In this document: piece by piece, positions 18,401 through 26,766 of the stretch
Layout of the letters: every line of letters starts with the position of its first letter
Numbering within the stretch: position 1 is the stretch's first letter
Source: Nostoc sp. NMS9
Lineage (GTDB): Bacteria > Cyanobacteriota > Cyanobacteriia > Cyanobacteriales > Nostocaceae
Length of the DNA: 64,000 nucleotides
Direction: 5' to 3'
NCBI RefSeq assembly: GCF_017114995.1
Contig: NZ_JABXKL010000091.1
Coordinates: forward strand, 213,476-277,475
Position numbers and translations under genes: made by a program
Notes under the pieces: generated by a model
What the model was told of the DNA's origin: nothing
The model's database searches: none
The model's input: the letters and a program-made list of their open reading frames with translations, nothing else

Positions 18401-18504
18401 GACTCCCACAATTCTTCCACTACCTGGAGACGATGACGCAAAAATAATTCCGACACCGGGTATATATCCGCAGTTTGAGACGAAGAGTATAAAAGGGAAC
18501 CCAT
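15412..18504 (-). CDS. ppc: Phosphoenolpyruvate carboxylase with repeat-derived insertion
   Basis: Anaplerotic carboxylation of PEP to oxaloacetate in the cytoplasm. At 1030 residues it has the standard cyanobacterial length. Catalytic motifs are VFTAHPTEIVRHTIRDKQRQ (His198), GSWVGSDRDGNPSVTPE, GYSDSNKDSGFLSSNWE and FHGRGGSVGRGGGP; the C-terminus ends RNTG as in the family. About residues 635-662 hold a Ser/Pro-rich stretch (SPSPASLLPCSPASTSS) immediately before LQEVMLGYSDSNKDSG. The DNA there is a GGGGAGCAGGGGAGCAGG repeat like those in nearby intergenic regions, so it is probably an in-frame insertion in a tolerated loop. The gene is monocistronic. Confidence 0.97.
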   Translation of the reverse strand: MGSLLYSSSQTADIYPVSELFLRHRLQVVEELWESVLRQECGQNMVDLLRQLRDLCSPEGQATNDQASSAVKLIEQLNINEAIRAARAFALYFQLINIIEQEYEQRQQLSRYEAETEAIEPETAANVNYSSNQREDDAPVSKGIAAAFLRKNYLEKAQVKPKGTFAALFPYLFKLNVPPQQIQRLIAHLDVRLVFTAHPTEIVRHTIRDKQRQVVQLLQKLDTLENHSGTTPGAYPWEAVDVREQLLEEIRLWWRTDELHQFKPTVLDEVDYALHYFQEVLFDGIPQLYKRFKHTLSNTFPWLEPPSKNFCSFGSWVGSDRDGNPSVTPEITWKTACYQRKMVIGRYIQSVKNLIELLSVSMHWSDVLPDLLESLELDQSQLSEVYDALALRYRQEPYRLKLAYVLKRLENTRDRNLALYNRETPTNQDSPLYRSGADFLAELRMIQRNLTETGLSCRDLENLICQVEIFGFNLTQLDIRQESSRHADALNEILEYLQILPQPYNELSEEQRVAWLTGELQTRRPLIPAELPFSEKTNDVIETFRVVRSLQQEFGLNICQTYIISMCRDVSDVLEVLLLAKEARLFDPAIAVGTIQVVPLFETVEDLQRSRSVMRKLFELPLYRALLAGGYEQTKAEDTNENSPSPASLLPCSPASTSSVTPNLQEVMLGYSDSNKDSGFLSSNWEIHKAQKSLQQIAENYDLNLRIFHGRGGSVGRGGGPAYEAILAQPGHSINGRIKITEQGEVLASKYSLLDLALYHMETITTAVIQASLLRTGFDDIEPWNEIMEELAARSRQHYRALIYEQPDFVDFFHEVTPIEEISQLQISSRPARRPSGKKDLSSLRAIPWVFSWTQTRFLLPSWYGVGTALQEFLNAEPEEHLKLLRYFYVKWPFFKMVISKAEMTLAKVDMQMAHHYVQELSKPEDQLRFAKVFDQIASEFYLTRDLVLKITDHNRLLDGDPVLQRSVQLRNGTIVPLGFIQVSLLKRLRQSQNTTATSGVIHSRYSKGELLRGALLTINGIAAGMRNTG
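16530..16575. repeat. Low-complexity repeat inside ppc
   Basis: GGAGGTGGAGGCAGGGGAGC and further GGGGAGCAGGG units sit in frame within ppc and translate on the minus strand as a Pro/Ser/Leu-rich loop. Confidence 0.7.
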
Positions 18505-18588
18505 ATTCTCTATTCTTGTAAAGCTAATTACTGTTTACGGTTCTAGGTTTTGCACTTAATGCTCACCGGGTTGTTCCTGAGCAAATAA

Positions 18589-18843
18589 TTATTTGGTGTA
18601 TATCTTCTCATCTTGATTGATTTCGTGTTCATCTGGGAAGTCTAGATTGGGTAGGCGATCGCCTCGAAATAATTCTTCGCTAGCTTCTCCTATGGCTTCT
18701 AGTGCTCTTACTGTAGTTTTTCCAGTAATCAGCAGCAGTAATATAGACGCTGTACCTATTTGTAAAAGGAACGATTGAGGAATGGGAAACAAATCCAGAT
18801 TGGATGCGGGTTTAGGTGAAGACTGTTGGTTGGTAGGAGGCAT
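18589..18843 (-). CDS. Small single-span membrane protein
   Basis: 84 residues. A Pro/Ser-rich N-terminus is followed by one hydrophobic helix (about residues 25-45, FLLQIGTASILLLLITGK), then a soluble acidic tail with RALEAIGEASEELFRGDRLP and a closing EHEINQDEKIY. This tail-anchored-like layout is common among short unannotated cyanobacterial proteins. It lies 85 bases beyond the start of ppc on the same strand, so it could be transcribed ahead of ppc. I know of no function. Confidence 0.55.
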   Translation of the reverse strand: MPPTNQQSSPKPASNLDLFPIPQSFLLQIGTASILLLLITGKTTVRALEAIGEASEELFRGDRLPNLDFPDEHEINQDEKIYTK

Positions 18844-18879
18844 TGCTAATTTTTGGTTATGGGAATTATGAGTAAGAAG

Positions 18880-18915
18880 GAGTTAGGAGTTAGGAGTTAG
18901 GAGTTAGGAGTTAAA
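18880..18915. repeat. Short tandemly repeated heptads (GGAGTTA)
   Basis: Five to six nearly perfect copies of GGAGTTA in a row, a short tandemly repeated repetitive sequence of the kind typical for heterocystous cyanobacteria. Confidence 0.8.
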
Positions 18916-19063
18916 AGCTAAGATGACTCCAACAATAAAGGGAGGGAGTTTAAATGAGATAAGCTTATTGTTTGTTTCGCCCATTAGGGGCGTTAGGGCA
19001 GTGGGACGCAAGGCCGGCTTTAAAGGACAAGTTATCAACCAGTCATATAGAATTATTCTGACT

Positions 19064-19142
19064 CCTGGCTCCTAACTTTTAACTCCTAACTCCTAACTTC
19101 TAACTTCTGACTCCTAACTCCTAACTTCTGATTTCTGACTCC
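19064..19142. repeat. Short tandem repeats (CTCCTAA/CTTCTGA) in inverse orientation
   Basis: About ten units such as CTCCTAACT, CTTCTAACTT and CTTCTGACT. They are the complement of the block at 18880, so the two could pair over 150 bases. Confidence 0.75.
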
Positions 19143-19337
19143 CTATTAGTAAAATAAACGCAAAACTCAACATTAGTCAGACTTGCAACCTATACAAGAC
19201 TATCTTGTCCGATTTTGTGAGCTACGAAGGTAACAAAATTGTTAAAAAAAAACGTCAGAGTGTGATAGACCTATGGTTCTAGTTTACAAGTGCAGGCACT
19301 ATCCCCCAACCATCGCTTCCTGTAAAGTTAACTGAGC

Positions 19338-22300
19338 ATGAAAACAGTAGTACCAGATCGCCAGCAATCCTTAGTGCAATGGGTAAGCCAAGCAACAGGG
19401 ATCAACACTTTCGGAGTGAAAGTCCGGTTGCGGGGAAATAACCTTCATATTCTTTGTGAAGGTACAGAATGTCCGCAGCGTTGGCGTACTTTGTCTGATT
19501 TGCTGCAAGCACTACAGCAAACAAACTTAGATATCCTCACAAGCAGCGAACAAACCTCAATATATCAAGTATTTGTCTATGGCCGCAGAAAAGGGGAACA
19601 GCGCCCCTCATGGTGCCATCGAGTTCACTTGAATCAAATAGATAAGCATCTCGATCAGGTGCAACAAGCGCTGCTAGCAGACTCGGAAAAATCAAAACAA
19701 TCGGGTGGGGCGCTAATTGTCTCTAACGAAAGTTTGGCACGCCAAGGCAATCCAGAAGCGATCGCTCGATATCTGAGCGAAACTCTGAGCACGCTAGGTG
19801 TATCAGTACAGGCAAAGATTAAGCTATATAAGCCAAAGAATTCTCAGCCAGAAGAAAATCGCCTGTGGATATTTTGCCAGTCGAGCTATAGCCCTGATGC
19901 ATCGTTGCTTGCCGAACCAATAGCACAAAAGTTGCGTTATCTCAAGCTTTCCGGCTACCAAGATGCCGTAATTGTTTCTCAGGTGAGCGGCGAAACTGTC
20001 CCTGATTGGCTGCTGAGGGTAGATTTGACACCACCAGAGGTGATGCTTAAAGAATGGTCGCGTTGGGGTGATGTCCAAGCGATCGCTCGATTATTAGCTG
20101 AAGTACTATCAGGGTTAAAAGTTGGTGTCCAAGTTTCTCTGAAAGAATCAACGCTACATATTTTTTGTATCCCAGCTTTTGATCCTTTAGGAACTGCCCC
20201 TATCCCAGACAAGGTAGTGTGCTTAGAGACGATTTTACCGCAGCTAGAAGCGATCGCTCCTCAAGGCATTCTCGCCGCCACTGTATACGGACAAAAAGCA
20301 GGCGACAAGGAACCCACTTGGATTGATTGGCTGGCTTTACCCGCAGCCAACCATCCCGCCTTTGCCATATCACCACTTGATTTGGCAAATAGTGGCGATG
20401 AACCAGCGATCGTATTTTTACTAGAGCGCTTACTCAATCCTGATTTGGATTGGCGACTATTGACAGGTGGAATTCGCGTACTTCTACTGAACAAAAATGG
20501 TTTATTGCACATTATGTGTGATGCACCTGTTTGTCCACAGCGGCAACAAGTAGCAAGTAAAATTACGCAGTTTATCCGCCAGTTAAAAATTTCCGGTATT
20601 ATAGGAGTACGTATCTACGGTCGCCGTGCTGGGAATAAAGAACCTTTTTGGCATTATGGCGTCGATCTTGAACATCGCCAACGTTTAGTACCAGAAGCAA
20701 CCCCAGAATTTGCTGCTACTTCTATATACATTAACGATTTAGTAACATCTGAGACTAGTGAGCCAATTTTGCGCCCAGACTTAACGACAGAAGAAGTTCA
20801 AAATTTTGTAACAGAAGTAGCGCGAGATTGGATAGCAACGGCGAGTTCAACTGCGAGGAAATTCCTGTTGAAAAGCCAGCTATTTACCGAAAGCAACGAG
20901 TCAGCAGAACATAACCATGATGTTCAAGGAATTAAAATTGCTCTGGTTTGGGGAACACTGGGATTATTGCTCACCCTCCAAACTGATTGGGTATTGGGTC
21001 AAATTATTGCACGTAATACGCCCAGTTCGCCAAAAGTCGCTAGTGCCACCCTCCCATCTTCATCTTCCGAGCAAAAGGCATCTTTGACATCTGGGAAAAA
21101 TCAGAGTGAGAAAACGACATTTTTTAGCAGCACTTCCAAGACAAAATCTCCTCCAAATCAGAGTTCTGTATTTAATGCTTCGGAATTTACCCAGAGTGAT
21201 GATACCCCAAAAAATAATTTGGCAGCGGCACCACTGAAGGAAAAAGCAACCGCAACAGCTATTCTTTTAGCAGCGCGATCGCAGATGCCAAGTTTTAATG
21301 TCAGGCAGTTAGACGAGCAACTAGCACTTTATAAACAGCGTTTAGCTAGAACTGGTAGTCCGCCAGATATATTGATTATTGGCTCCTCCCGCGCCCTCAG
21401 AGGAGTAGATCCCGCAGCACTTTCTAAAGCTTTAGCAACTCAAGGCTATCCAAATCTTGACGTGTTTAACTTTGGGATCAACGGTGCTACTGCACAAGTT
21501 GTAGACTTTGTGATTCGTCACGTCCTGGAACCATCAGAACTACCCAAAATAATTATCTGGGCAGATGGTGCGCGTGCTTTCAACGGTGGGCGCGAGGATA
21601 TTACCTTTAAATCGCTCGCTGCATCAGCTGGTTATAAACAAGCATTCCAAAAAACAGCAGTAACGGCAAATAGCAATGATTTGCTAGAAAATACGGTAAA
21701 TTCGGCAGAAGAAAAAACAAATGAAGAAAAACAGGAGATTAGTACTTATGAAGCTGTAAATCAGTCATTAAATCAGGCTATAGCATCTGTTTCTGCTAGC
21801 TATCAAAACCGCGACCAAATTAAAAGTTTACTACAAAAACAATTGCTCTTATTTGGTAAGAATCAGACAGTTGTATCACAAAAACAGTCGACAGACGGTA
21901 CTTCAGATGAGAGTATTTCCCAGCAAGCGGTTGACTTTGATGGCTTTCTACCCTTGTCTATTCGCTTTAATCCTGCTAGATACTATCAAAAACATTCTAG
22001 AGTTACCGGAAATTATGACAACGACTATAAATCTTTCCAAGTAGAAGGACAGCAAGATACTGCTTTTCAAGAAGTGCTTCAGTTTACCCAGTCTCAGAAA
22101 ATTTCCTTAGTATTTGTCAACATGCCTCTGACGGGAGATTATTTAGATCCAGTGCGTAAACAATATGAGCAACAATTTCAGCAATATATGTTGCGTTTGG
22201 CTAATAATCCCAACTTTATTTATCGTGATTTGAGCCAACAGTGGACAAAAGTAAATGATTTCTTTTCTGATCCTAGCCACCTCAACCGCTTTGGTGCATA

Positions 22301-22355
22301 CGAAGTCTCGAAAAAGCTAGCTAACGATCCGATGATTCCTTGGCCAGTAAAGTAG
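19338..22355 (+). CDS. DUF1574-like protein: four N-terminal repeats, membrane span, SGNH-like domain
   Basis: 1005 residues. Residues about 11-97, 134-228, 241-331 and 351-442 are four divergent copies of one module, each ending in a strand V-x-(V/I)-YGR-x-AG and P-x-W (YGRRKGEQRPSW, YGQKAGDKEPTW, YGRRAGNKEPFW). A single membrane helix lies near 533-553 (ALVWGTLGLLLTLQTDWVLG). The C-terminal half looks like an SGNH esterase/transferase: ILIIGSSRALRGVDP near 680 (Ser block), VFNFGINGATAQ, and DPSHLNRFG near 977 (Asp-x-x-His block). The MBOAT gene follows at once, so the pair probably O-acetylates an exported polysaccharide. The role of the four repeats is unknown. Confidence 0.75.
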   Translation: MKTVVPDRQQSLVQWVSQATGINTFGVKVRLRGNNLHILCEGTECPQRWRTLSDLLQALQQTNLDILTSSEQTSIYQVFVYGRRKGEQRPSWCHRVHLNQIDKHLDQVQQALLADSEKSKQSGGALIVSNESLARQGNPEAIARYLSETLSTLGVSVQAKIKLYKPKNSQPEENRLWIFCQSSYSPDASLLAEPIAQKLRYLKLSGYQDAVIVSQVSGETVPDWLLRVDLTPPEVMLKEWSRWGDVQAIARLLAEVLSGLKVGVQVSLKESTLHIFCIPAFDPLGTAPIPDKVVCLETILPQLEAIAPQGILAATVYGQKAGDKEPTWIDWLALPAANHPAFAISPLDLANSGDEPAIVFLLERLLNPDLDWRLLTGGIRVLLLNKNGLLHIMCDAPVCPQRQQVASKITQFIRQLKISGIIGVRIYGRRAGNKEPFWHYGVDLEHRQRLVPEATPEFAATSIYINDLVTSETSEPILRPDLTTEEVQNFVTEVARDWIATASSTARKFLLKSQLFTESNESAEHNHDVQGIKIALVWGTLGLLLTLQTDWVLGQIIARNTPSSPKVASATLPSSSSEQKASLTSGKNQSEKTTFFSSTSKTKSPPNQSSVFNASEFTQSDDTPKNNLAAAPLKEKATATAILLAARSQMPSFNVRQLDEQLALYKQRLARTGSPPDILIIGSSRALRGVDPAALSKALATQGYPNLDVFNFGINGATAQVVDFVIRHVLEPSELPKIIIWADGARAFNGGREDITFKSLAASAGYKQAFQKTAVTANSNDLLENTVNSAEEKTNEEKQEISTYEAVNQSLNQAIASVSASYQNRDQIKSLLQKQLLLFGKNQTVVSQKQSTDGTSDESISQQAVDFDGFLPLSIRFNPARYYQKHSRVTGNYDNDYKSFQVEGQQDTAFQEVLQFTQSQKISLVFVNMPLTGDYLDPVRKQYEQQFQQYMLRLANNPNFIYRDLSQQWTKVNDFFSDPSHLNRFGAYEVSKKLANDPMIPWPVK

Positions 22356-22369
22356 AGAGTGGGGAATGG

Positions 22370-22478
22370 GGATAAGGGAGCAGAGGAAGCAGGAGAAGAA
22401 GAATTATTGATTAATAACCAATGCCCAATGCCCAGTGCCCAATGCCCAATGACAAATGACAAATGACAAATGACTAAA
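22370..22478. repeat. Short tandem repeats between the two O-acetylation genes
   Basis: A G/A-rich stretch (GGGAGCAGAGGAAGCAGG) is followed by CAATGCCCAATGCCCAGTGC and four CAAATGA-type heptads ending just before the MBOAT start. These are expanded short repeats like those elsewhere in the window. Confidence 0.75.
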
Positions 22479-22480
22479 AA

Positions 22481-23980
22481 ATGAACTTTATATCAATTTT
22501 ATATGGGCTGTTCCTGTTGAGTGTGTTAGGAATTTACTGGTCTTTAGCACAACATAAATTGCGATTGTGGACACTGCTAATTGCTAGTTTGGTTTTCTAT
22601 GCATCTTTGCACATTCAATACATACCATTACTATTAGCATTAACATTTATTAATTTCCGTGTCGGACTGGAAATTGGGAACAATACATCACCAGGAAAAC
22701 ATTCTCTTGATTGGCAAATTTCTAATGAAGAGTGGCAATTTGCTCAAGTTGATTGGAATCGTCGCCGTCTAAAGGTTTTGTGGCTGGGCATAAGTATAAA
22801 TGTTTTACTGCTATTAGCTTTTAAGTATTTTACCCCTTTATTCAAGTTTGTTTTTCATGTCCAAACAAACTCACCAGATAGCTCTTTTAAATTAATTGCA
22901 CCCTTGGGAATTTCATTTTTCACCTTTGAATGTATTGCTTATTTAATAGATGTCTATCGCGGTGCCCCTGCTACTGATAATTTTCTCAAATTTGCTACAT
23001 ACAAATTATTCTTCGCCAAACTGATTTCAGGGCCGATTACGCGCTATCACAACTTAGCAAATCAATTTCATACACTAGAATTACCCAGTACTAATAGAGT
23101 AGCTGAAGCGCTGTGGTTGATTGCTAGGGGCGCAGTCAAAAAAGGTATTTTTGCAGACCACTTGGGAATTTTCGTAGATTTATGTTTTGGTAATTTGCAA
23201 CGGGCGGGTAGTACCGATATCTGGTTAGCTACATTCGCTTATGGCTTGCAGTTATATCTAGATTTCAACGGTTACGTAGACATTGCCCGTGGTAGTGCTA
23301 TGCTTTTCGGCTTAGTTCTACCTGAAAATTTTGACTTCCCTTATTTCAGCACCAATATTTCAGAATTTTGGCGGCGCTGGCATATGACTCTAGGAGATTG
23401 GCTACGTAACTATGTCTACTTTCCTTTGGGTGGTTCCCGTCGGGGTTTAGTCCGTACCTGCTGGAATTTATTTATTGTGATGCTGATTGCTGGTATCTGG
23501 CACGGTGCTGCTTTGGGTTATGTCGTTTGGGGCATATTCCACGGATTAGCTTTGGTGGTTCATCGACTCACAGATTCTATAAGCGATCGCTTTGAAAATC
23601 TAGAACAATTCTGGCAAAATCCTCTGGGTATCTTTGTCGCTTGGTTCTTAACTCAACTGATGGTTTTTACCTCTTGGATTTGGTTCCGTCTACCTAACCT
23701 CCAAGACTCTTCTTTGGTAATTCGGCATCTTTGGGGTTATCCGGCTGACGCCCAGTTTGCTGAAAAGGTCTATGTCGAAGCCTTAAATATGAGCCAATCC
23801 CAACTCGCTTGGGTACTTCTAGCTTTAGCTGCCCTTATGGCTGTAGTCTATGCCTTCAATCGAATACTGAAGTTAGAGTTTAACTGGCCCCTTAAGCTTG
23901 TCTTTGTCCCCCTATGTTTTTACGCTGTTTGGTTATTAGCTCCAGAAGGCAGTTTGCCCTACATCTACTTTGATTTTTAA
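22481..23980 (+). CDS. MBOAT family O-acyltransferase (AlgI-like)
   Basis: 499 residues with about ten membrane spans. Family features are PLGISFFTFECIAYLIDVYRG, FAKLISGPITRY, YGLQLYLDFNGYVDIARGSAMLFG, NFDFPYFSTNISEFWRRWHMTLGDWLRNYVYFPLGG (abridged), and the active-site His region AGIWHGAALGYVVWGIFHG. AlgI-type MBOATs pass acetyl groups across the membrane to a partner SGNH-like protein that acetylates a polysaccharide; the gene just upstream fits that partner. The gap of 125 bases is filled with short repeats, so cotranscription is likely but not certain. The target polysaccharide is unknown. Confidence 0.92.
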   Translation: MNFISILYGLFLLSVLGIYWSLAQHKLRLWTLLIASLVFYASLHIQYIPLLLALTFINFRVGLEIGNNTSPGKHSLDWQISNEEWQFAQVDWNRRRLKVLWLGISINVLLLLAFKYFTPLFKFVFHVQTNSPDSSFKLIAPLGISFFTFECIAYLIDVYRGAPATDNFLKFATYKLFFAKLISGPITRYHNLANQFHTLELPSTNRVAEALWLIARGAVKKGIFADHLGIFVDLCFGNLQRAGSTDIWLATFAYGLQLYLDFNGYVDIARGSAMLFGLVLPENFDFPYFSTNISEFWRRWHMTLGDWLRNYVYFPLGGSRRGLVRTCWNLFIVMLIAGIWHGAALGYVVWGIFHGLALVVHRLTDSISDRFENLEQFWQNPLGIFVAWFLTQLMVFTSWIWFRLPNLQDSSLVIRHLWGYPADAQFAEKVYVEALNMSQSQLAWVLLALAALMAVVYAFNRILKLEFNWPLKLVFVPLCFYAVWLLAPEGSLPYIYFDF

Positions 23981-24331
23981 CTCAACCATCAGGCAACATA
24001 GAATTTATTATCTCGTTACAAATCAGCAAGACTTAAAATTTTTCCCACAGGCTAATTGTAAAGAAGTGTAAAGGAAAGTAACCAGGCGACCGCATCATTG
24101 AAAGTGATAGCTAGTTTATTGTTGAAATAGCTTAAAAAGCCTCAATCCATTACTTTTATCACTATTGTTAATAGTAGGAAAACTTTACAGTTCGATGAGC
24201 TTGTTAAAGAATTAGATTACAGAATATTAAGTCACAGTTCGCGTCCAAGTAAATTCATGTAAACTGTATTTCAACAGGCGAAAATCAAAGCGCTTGTTCC
24301 ATATTTAACAACCCATAGCACTTATAAAACA
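23981..24331. promoter_or_regulatory. psbA copy 1 upstream region
   Basis: 351 non-coding A/T-rich bases precede psbA and must hold its promoter and leader. A TTTACA hexamer near 24185 could be a -35 element, but the spacing to a good -10 is not convincing, so no promoter is assigned. The leader just before the ATG (CACTTATAAAACA) has no Shine-Dalgarno. Confidence 0.45.
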
Positions 24332-25414
24332 ATGACCACAACCTTACAACGGCGCTCCGGCGCTAGCGTATGGGATCGCTTCTGCGAGTGGATTACCAGC
24401 ACCGACAACCGTATATACATCGGTTGGTTTGGTGTACTCATGATCCCAACCCTACTAGCTGCTACAACCTGCTTCGTAATTGCTTTCATCGCTGCTCCTC
24501 CTGTGGACATTGATGGCATCCGCGAACCAGTTGCAGGTTCTTTGATCTACGGAAACAACATCATCTCTGGTGCAGTTGTTCCTTCTTCAAATGCCATCGG
24601 CTTGCACTTATACCCAATCTGGGAAGCTGCTTCCTTAGATGAGTGGTTGTACAACGGTGGCCCTTACCAGTTGGTAGTTTTCCACTTCTTGATCGGTTGC
24701 GCTGCCTACCTTGGTCGTCAGTGGGAACTTTCTTACCGCTTAGGTATGCGTCCTTGGATCTGCGTAGCTTACAGCGCACCTTTGGCTTCTGCTACCGCAG
24801 TATTCTTGATCTACCCAATCGGTCAAGGTTCATTCTCTGATGGTATGCCTTTGGGTATCTCTGGAACCTTCAACTTCATGATTGTGTTCCAAGCAGAACA
24901 TAACATCTTGATGCACCCCTTCCACATGTTAGGTGTGGCTGGTGTATTCGGCGGTTCATTGTTCTCTGCAATGCACGGCTCTCTAGTAACTTCTTCCTTG
25001 GTGCGTGAAACCACCGAAACCGAATCTCTTAACTACGGTTACAAGTTCGGTCAAGAAGAAGAAACCTACAACATCGTTGCAGCCCACGGCTACTTCGGTC
25101 GTTTAATCTTCCAATACGCTTCCTTCAACAACAGCCGTTCACTGCACTTCTTCCTCGCAGCTTGGCCTGTCGTCGGTATCTGGTTCACCGCCTTGGGTAT
25201 CAGCACGATGGCATTTAACCTGAACGGTTTTAACTTCAACCAATCAATCATTGATTCCCAAGGTCGCGTCATCAGCACCTGGGCAGACGTAATCAACCGC
25301 GCTAACCTGGGTATGGAAGTAATGCACGAGCGTAACGCTCACAACTTCCCCCTAGACTTAGCTGCTGGTGAAGTTGCTCCTGTAGCAATGACTGCTCCTG
25401 CTATCAACGGTTAA
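24332..25414 (+). CDS. psbA: Photosystem II D1 protein, standard form
   Basis: 360 residues, the PSII reaction-centre subunit that binds P680, pheophytin, QB and the Mn cluster. All functional residues are in place: Tyr126, Gln130 (the low-light D1:1-type residue), Tyr161, Asp170, Glu189, His190, His198, His215, Ser264, His272, and HERNAHNFPLDLA, with Ala344 at the processing site followed by a 16-residue extension ending APAING. Residues Gly80, Phe158 and Thr286 show it is not the microaerobic D1-prime type. A strong terminator follows. The iron-uptake block is convergent on the opposite strand. Confidence 0.98.
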   Translation: MTTTLQRRSGASVWDRFCEWITSTDNRIYIGWFGVLMIPTLLAATTCFVIAFIAAPPVDIDGIREPVAGSLIYGNNIISGAVVPSSNAIGLHLYPIWEAASLDEWLYNGGPYQLVVFHFLIGCAAYLGRQWELSYRLGMRPWICVAYSAPLASATAVFLIYPIGQGSFSDGMPLGISGTFNFMIVFQAEHNILMHPFHMLGVAGVFGGSLFSAMHGSLVTSSLVRETTETESLNYGYKFGQEEETYNIVAAHGYFGRLIFQYASFNNSRSLHFFLAAWPVVGIWFTALGISTMAFNLNGFNFNQSIIDSQGRVISTWADVINRANLGMEVMHERNAHNFPLDLAAGEVAPVAMTAPAING

Positions 25415-25434
25415 TACTTCAGTATTAGCTAAAT

Positions 25435-25469
25435 AAAAAGCGCCCTCCAGAAATGGGGGGCGCTTTTTT
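25435..25469 (+). terminator. psbA copy 1 terminator
   Basis: AAAAAGCGCCC pairs with GGGCGCTTTTT across a short loop 21 bases past the stop, followed by T residues. The A/T tails on both sides mean it can also end the convergent PepSY gene. Confidence 0.9.
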
Positions 25470-25476
25470 GTTGTAA

Positions 25477-26622
25477 TTATTTTAAAACGGAGCGTTTAAT
25501 AAATCCTGTAGTAGATTTTGTTCTATAGCGATCGCGCCACATTACAAAACCAGTAATGAACAAAATCAACGGTGTAAGTCCGACAAATACATAGAGTATG
25601 CGGGATGTAAGTCCCAAAAAAGTGCCGTAATGCAGAGGAGTAAAGGAGTTGAGGACGCGATCACCCAACGACGACTTCAGCGCATTATTGAACCGCAAAA
25701 CCTTACCACTGTATTGGTCGAGATACACGTTACTATTGCCGTACTCATCCTTTTCCTGGGGCAGCTTAAAGCGAAACCTTAAGGCACTTTCCGGTTTTGC
25801 AGGGAAATCAATGCTTCGGAGCGATGCATCGGGTAATATTGCCTGAGCCGTTTTAAGTTGCTTTGGCAGTTTTAACGGAGTCAGTCCGGGAATCGGTTTA
25901 GAAACAGGATCGGCCGCCTGCTCTGAACTAAACGTCGTAACATAGATGAGCGGATACGTGAACTCGCCGAAATTCCAGCAGAAACCTGTAAAAAACGTTA
26001 AGACGAGAAAAACTGCGGCGACAATCCCTGCCACTTTGTGAATGTCAAAGTTCACCCGCATGGGGTGAGCATTCCACTTAATTTTGAAGCCTGCGTTCAG
26101 CTTTCGCCAACCGGGCCAGAGGATAATGCCCGTAATACTGAGAATGCACCCAAGCAAGCCAACGATACCAGTAATTTTCAGACCGATATCACCAGCTAAT
26201 AGGGTGAAATGCAGATCATAAGCGATTTTGAAAAAGTGTTCTATGCCATTGGTTTGTACATTATTGCCAAGAATGACTCCCGTATAGGGATGGACGTAAT
26301 TTTCGATCCAATCGTTTTCTTTGGTTGCATACACAACATTGAATGGCTCATCGGGTTTTGGTGGTAGATAAAGCCTTTGGAGAAAGGCATCCGGTTGATT
26401 AGCATAAGCAGATTTCACTGTATTGATAATTGTCTCAATCGGTAACGGCTCACCTTGAGGAGCGATCGCTCCAATCCGTTGATGTAGTTGAATGCTAATA
26501 ATTTCATGCTGAAAAACTAGCAGACTTCCTGTTAAACCAACCATAATCGCAATCAGTCCCACTGCTAAACCAATGTAGCGGTGCAGAATCAATAAAATGT
26601 TACGTAGTTTTTTATAACTCAA
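25477..26622 (-). CDS. PepSY-associated membrane protein (iron-uptake reductase type)
   Basis: 381 residues of the PepSY_TM family. It opens NILLILHRYIGLAVGLIAIMVGLTGSLLVFQHEI, with a His in the first span, has a large extracytoplasmic PepSY portion, and further spans around GLLGCILSITGIILWPGW and HKVAGIVAAVFLVLTFFTGFCWNFGE, ending SRILYVFVGLTPLILFITGFVMWRDR (all abridged to motif level). Histidines in the spans suggest haem binding. Such proteins accompany TonB-dependent siderophore receptors and are thought to reduce ferric-siderophore. The receptor gene lies 143 bases upstream on the same strand, so they probably form an operon. Confidence 0.88.
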   Translation of the reverse strand: MSYKKLRNILLILHRYIGLAVGLIAIMVGLTGSLLVFQHEIISIQLHQRIGAIAPQGEPLPIETIINTVKSAYANQPDAFLQRLYLPPKPDEPFNVVYATKENDWIENYVHPYTGVILGNNVQTNGIEHFFKIAYDLHFTLLAGDIGLKITGIVGLLGCILSITGIILWPGWRKLNAGFKIKWNAHPMRVNFDIHKVAGIVAAVFLVLTFFTGFCWNFGEFTYPLIYVTTFSSEQAADPVSKPIPGLTPLKLPKQLKTAQAILPDASLRSIDFPAKPESALRFRFKLPQEKDEYGNSNVYLDQYSGKVLRFNNALKSSLGDRVLNSFTPLHYGTFLGLTSRILYVFVGLTPLILFITGFVMWRDRYRTKSTTGFIKRSVLK

Positions 26623-26660
26623 GGCAGACGCTCCTTTGTATAATGTCAGGCTTGATTTTT

Positions 26661-26766
26661 ACCCCCCTCAATCCTCCCGATGTATTGGGGGGAAGAAGAA
26701 TCTTTTATAAGGGCAGAAGAAGAATCATGTTCCCTCCCCTTTATAAGGGGAGGGTTAGGGTGGGGT
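26661..26766. repeat. MITE-like intergenic repeat, copy 1
   Basis: CCCCCCTCAATCCTCCCGAT, then TATTGGGGGG, a spacer, and CTCCCCTTTATAAGGGGAGG with GGTTAGGGTGGGG. Internally it consists of two palindromes. An inverted copy lies at 29545-29626 on the far side of the receptor gene. This copy abuts the receptor stop codon. Confidence 0.75.

Larger units (their letters stand above)
18844..19337. other. Intergenic region rich in heptad repeats
   Basis: This 494-base gap contains two heptad blocks in opposite orientation (listed separately), a G/C-rich middle (GGCCGGCTTTAAAGG) and then A/T-rich sequence that must hold the promoter of the large gene starting at 19338. No coding frame is convincing. 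Confidence 0.55.

Noticed and set aside
24185..24215. A consensus -35/-10 promoter for psbA copy 1
   Set aside because: TTTACA is present, but the hexamer 17-18 bases downstream does not fit a -10 box well enough to call it.
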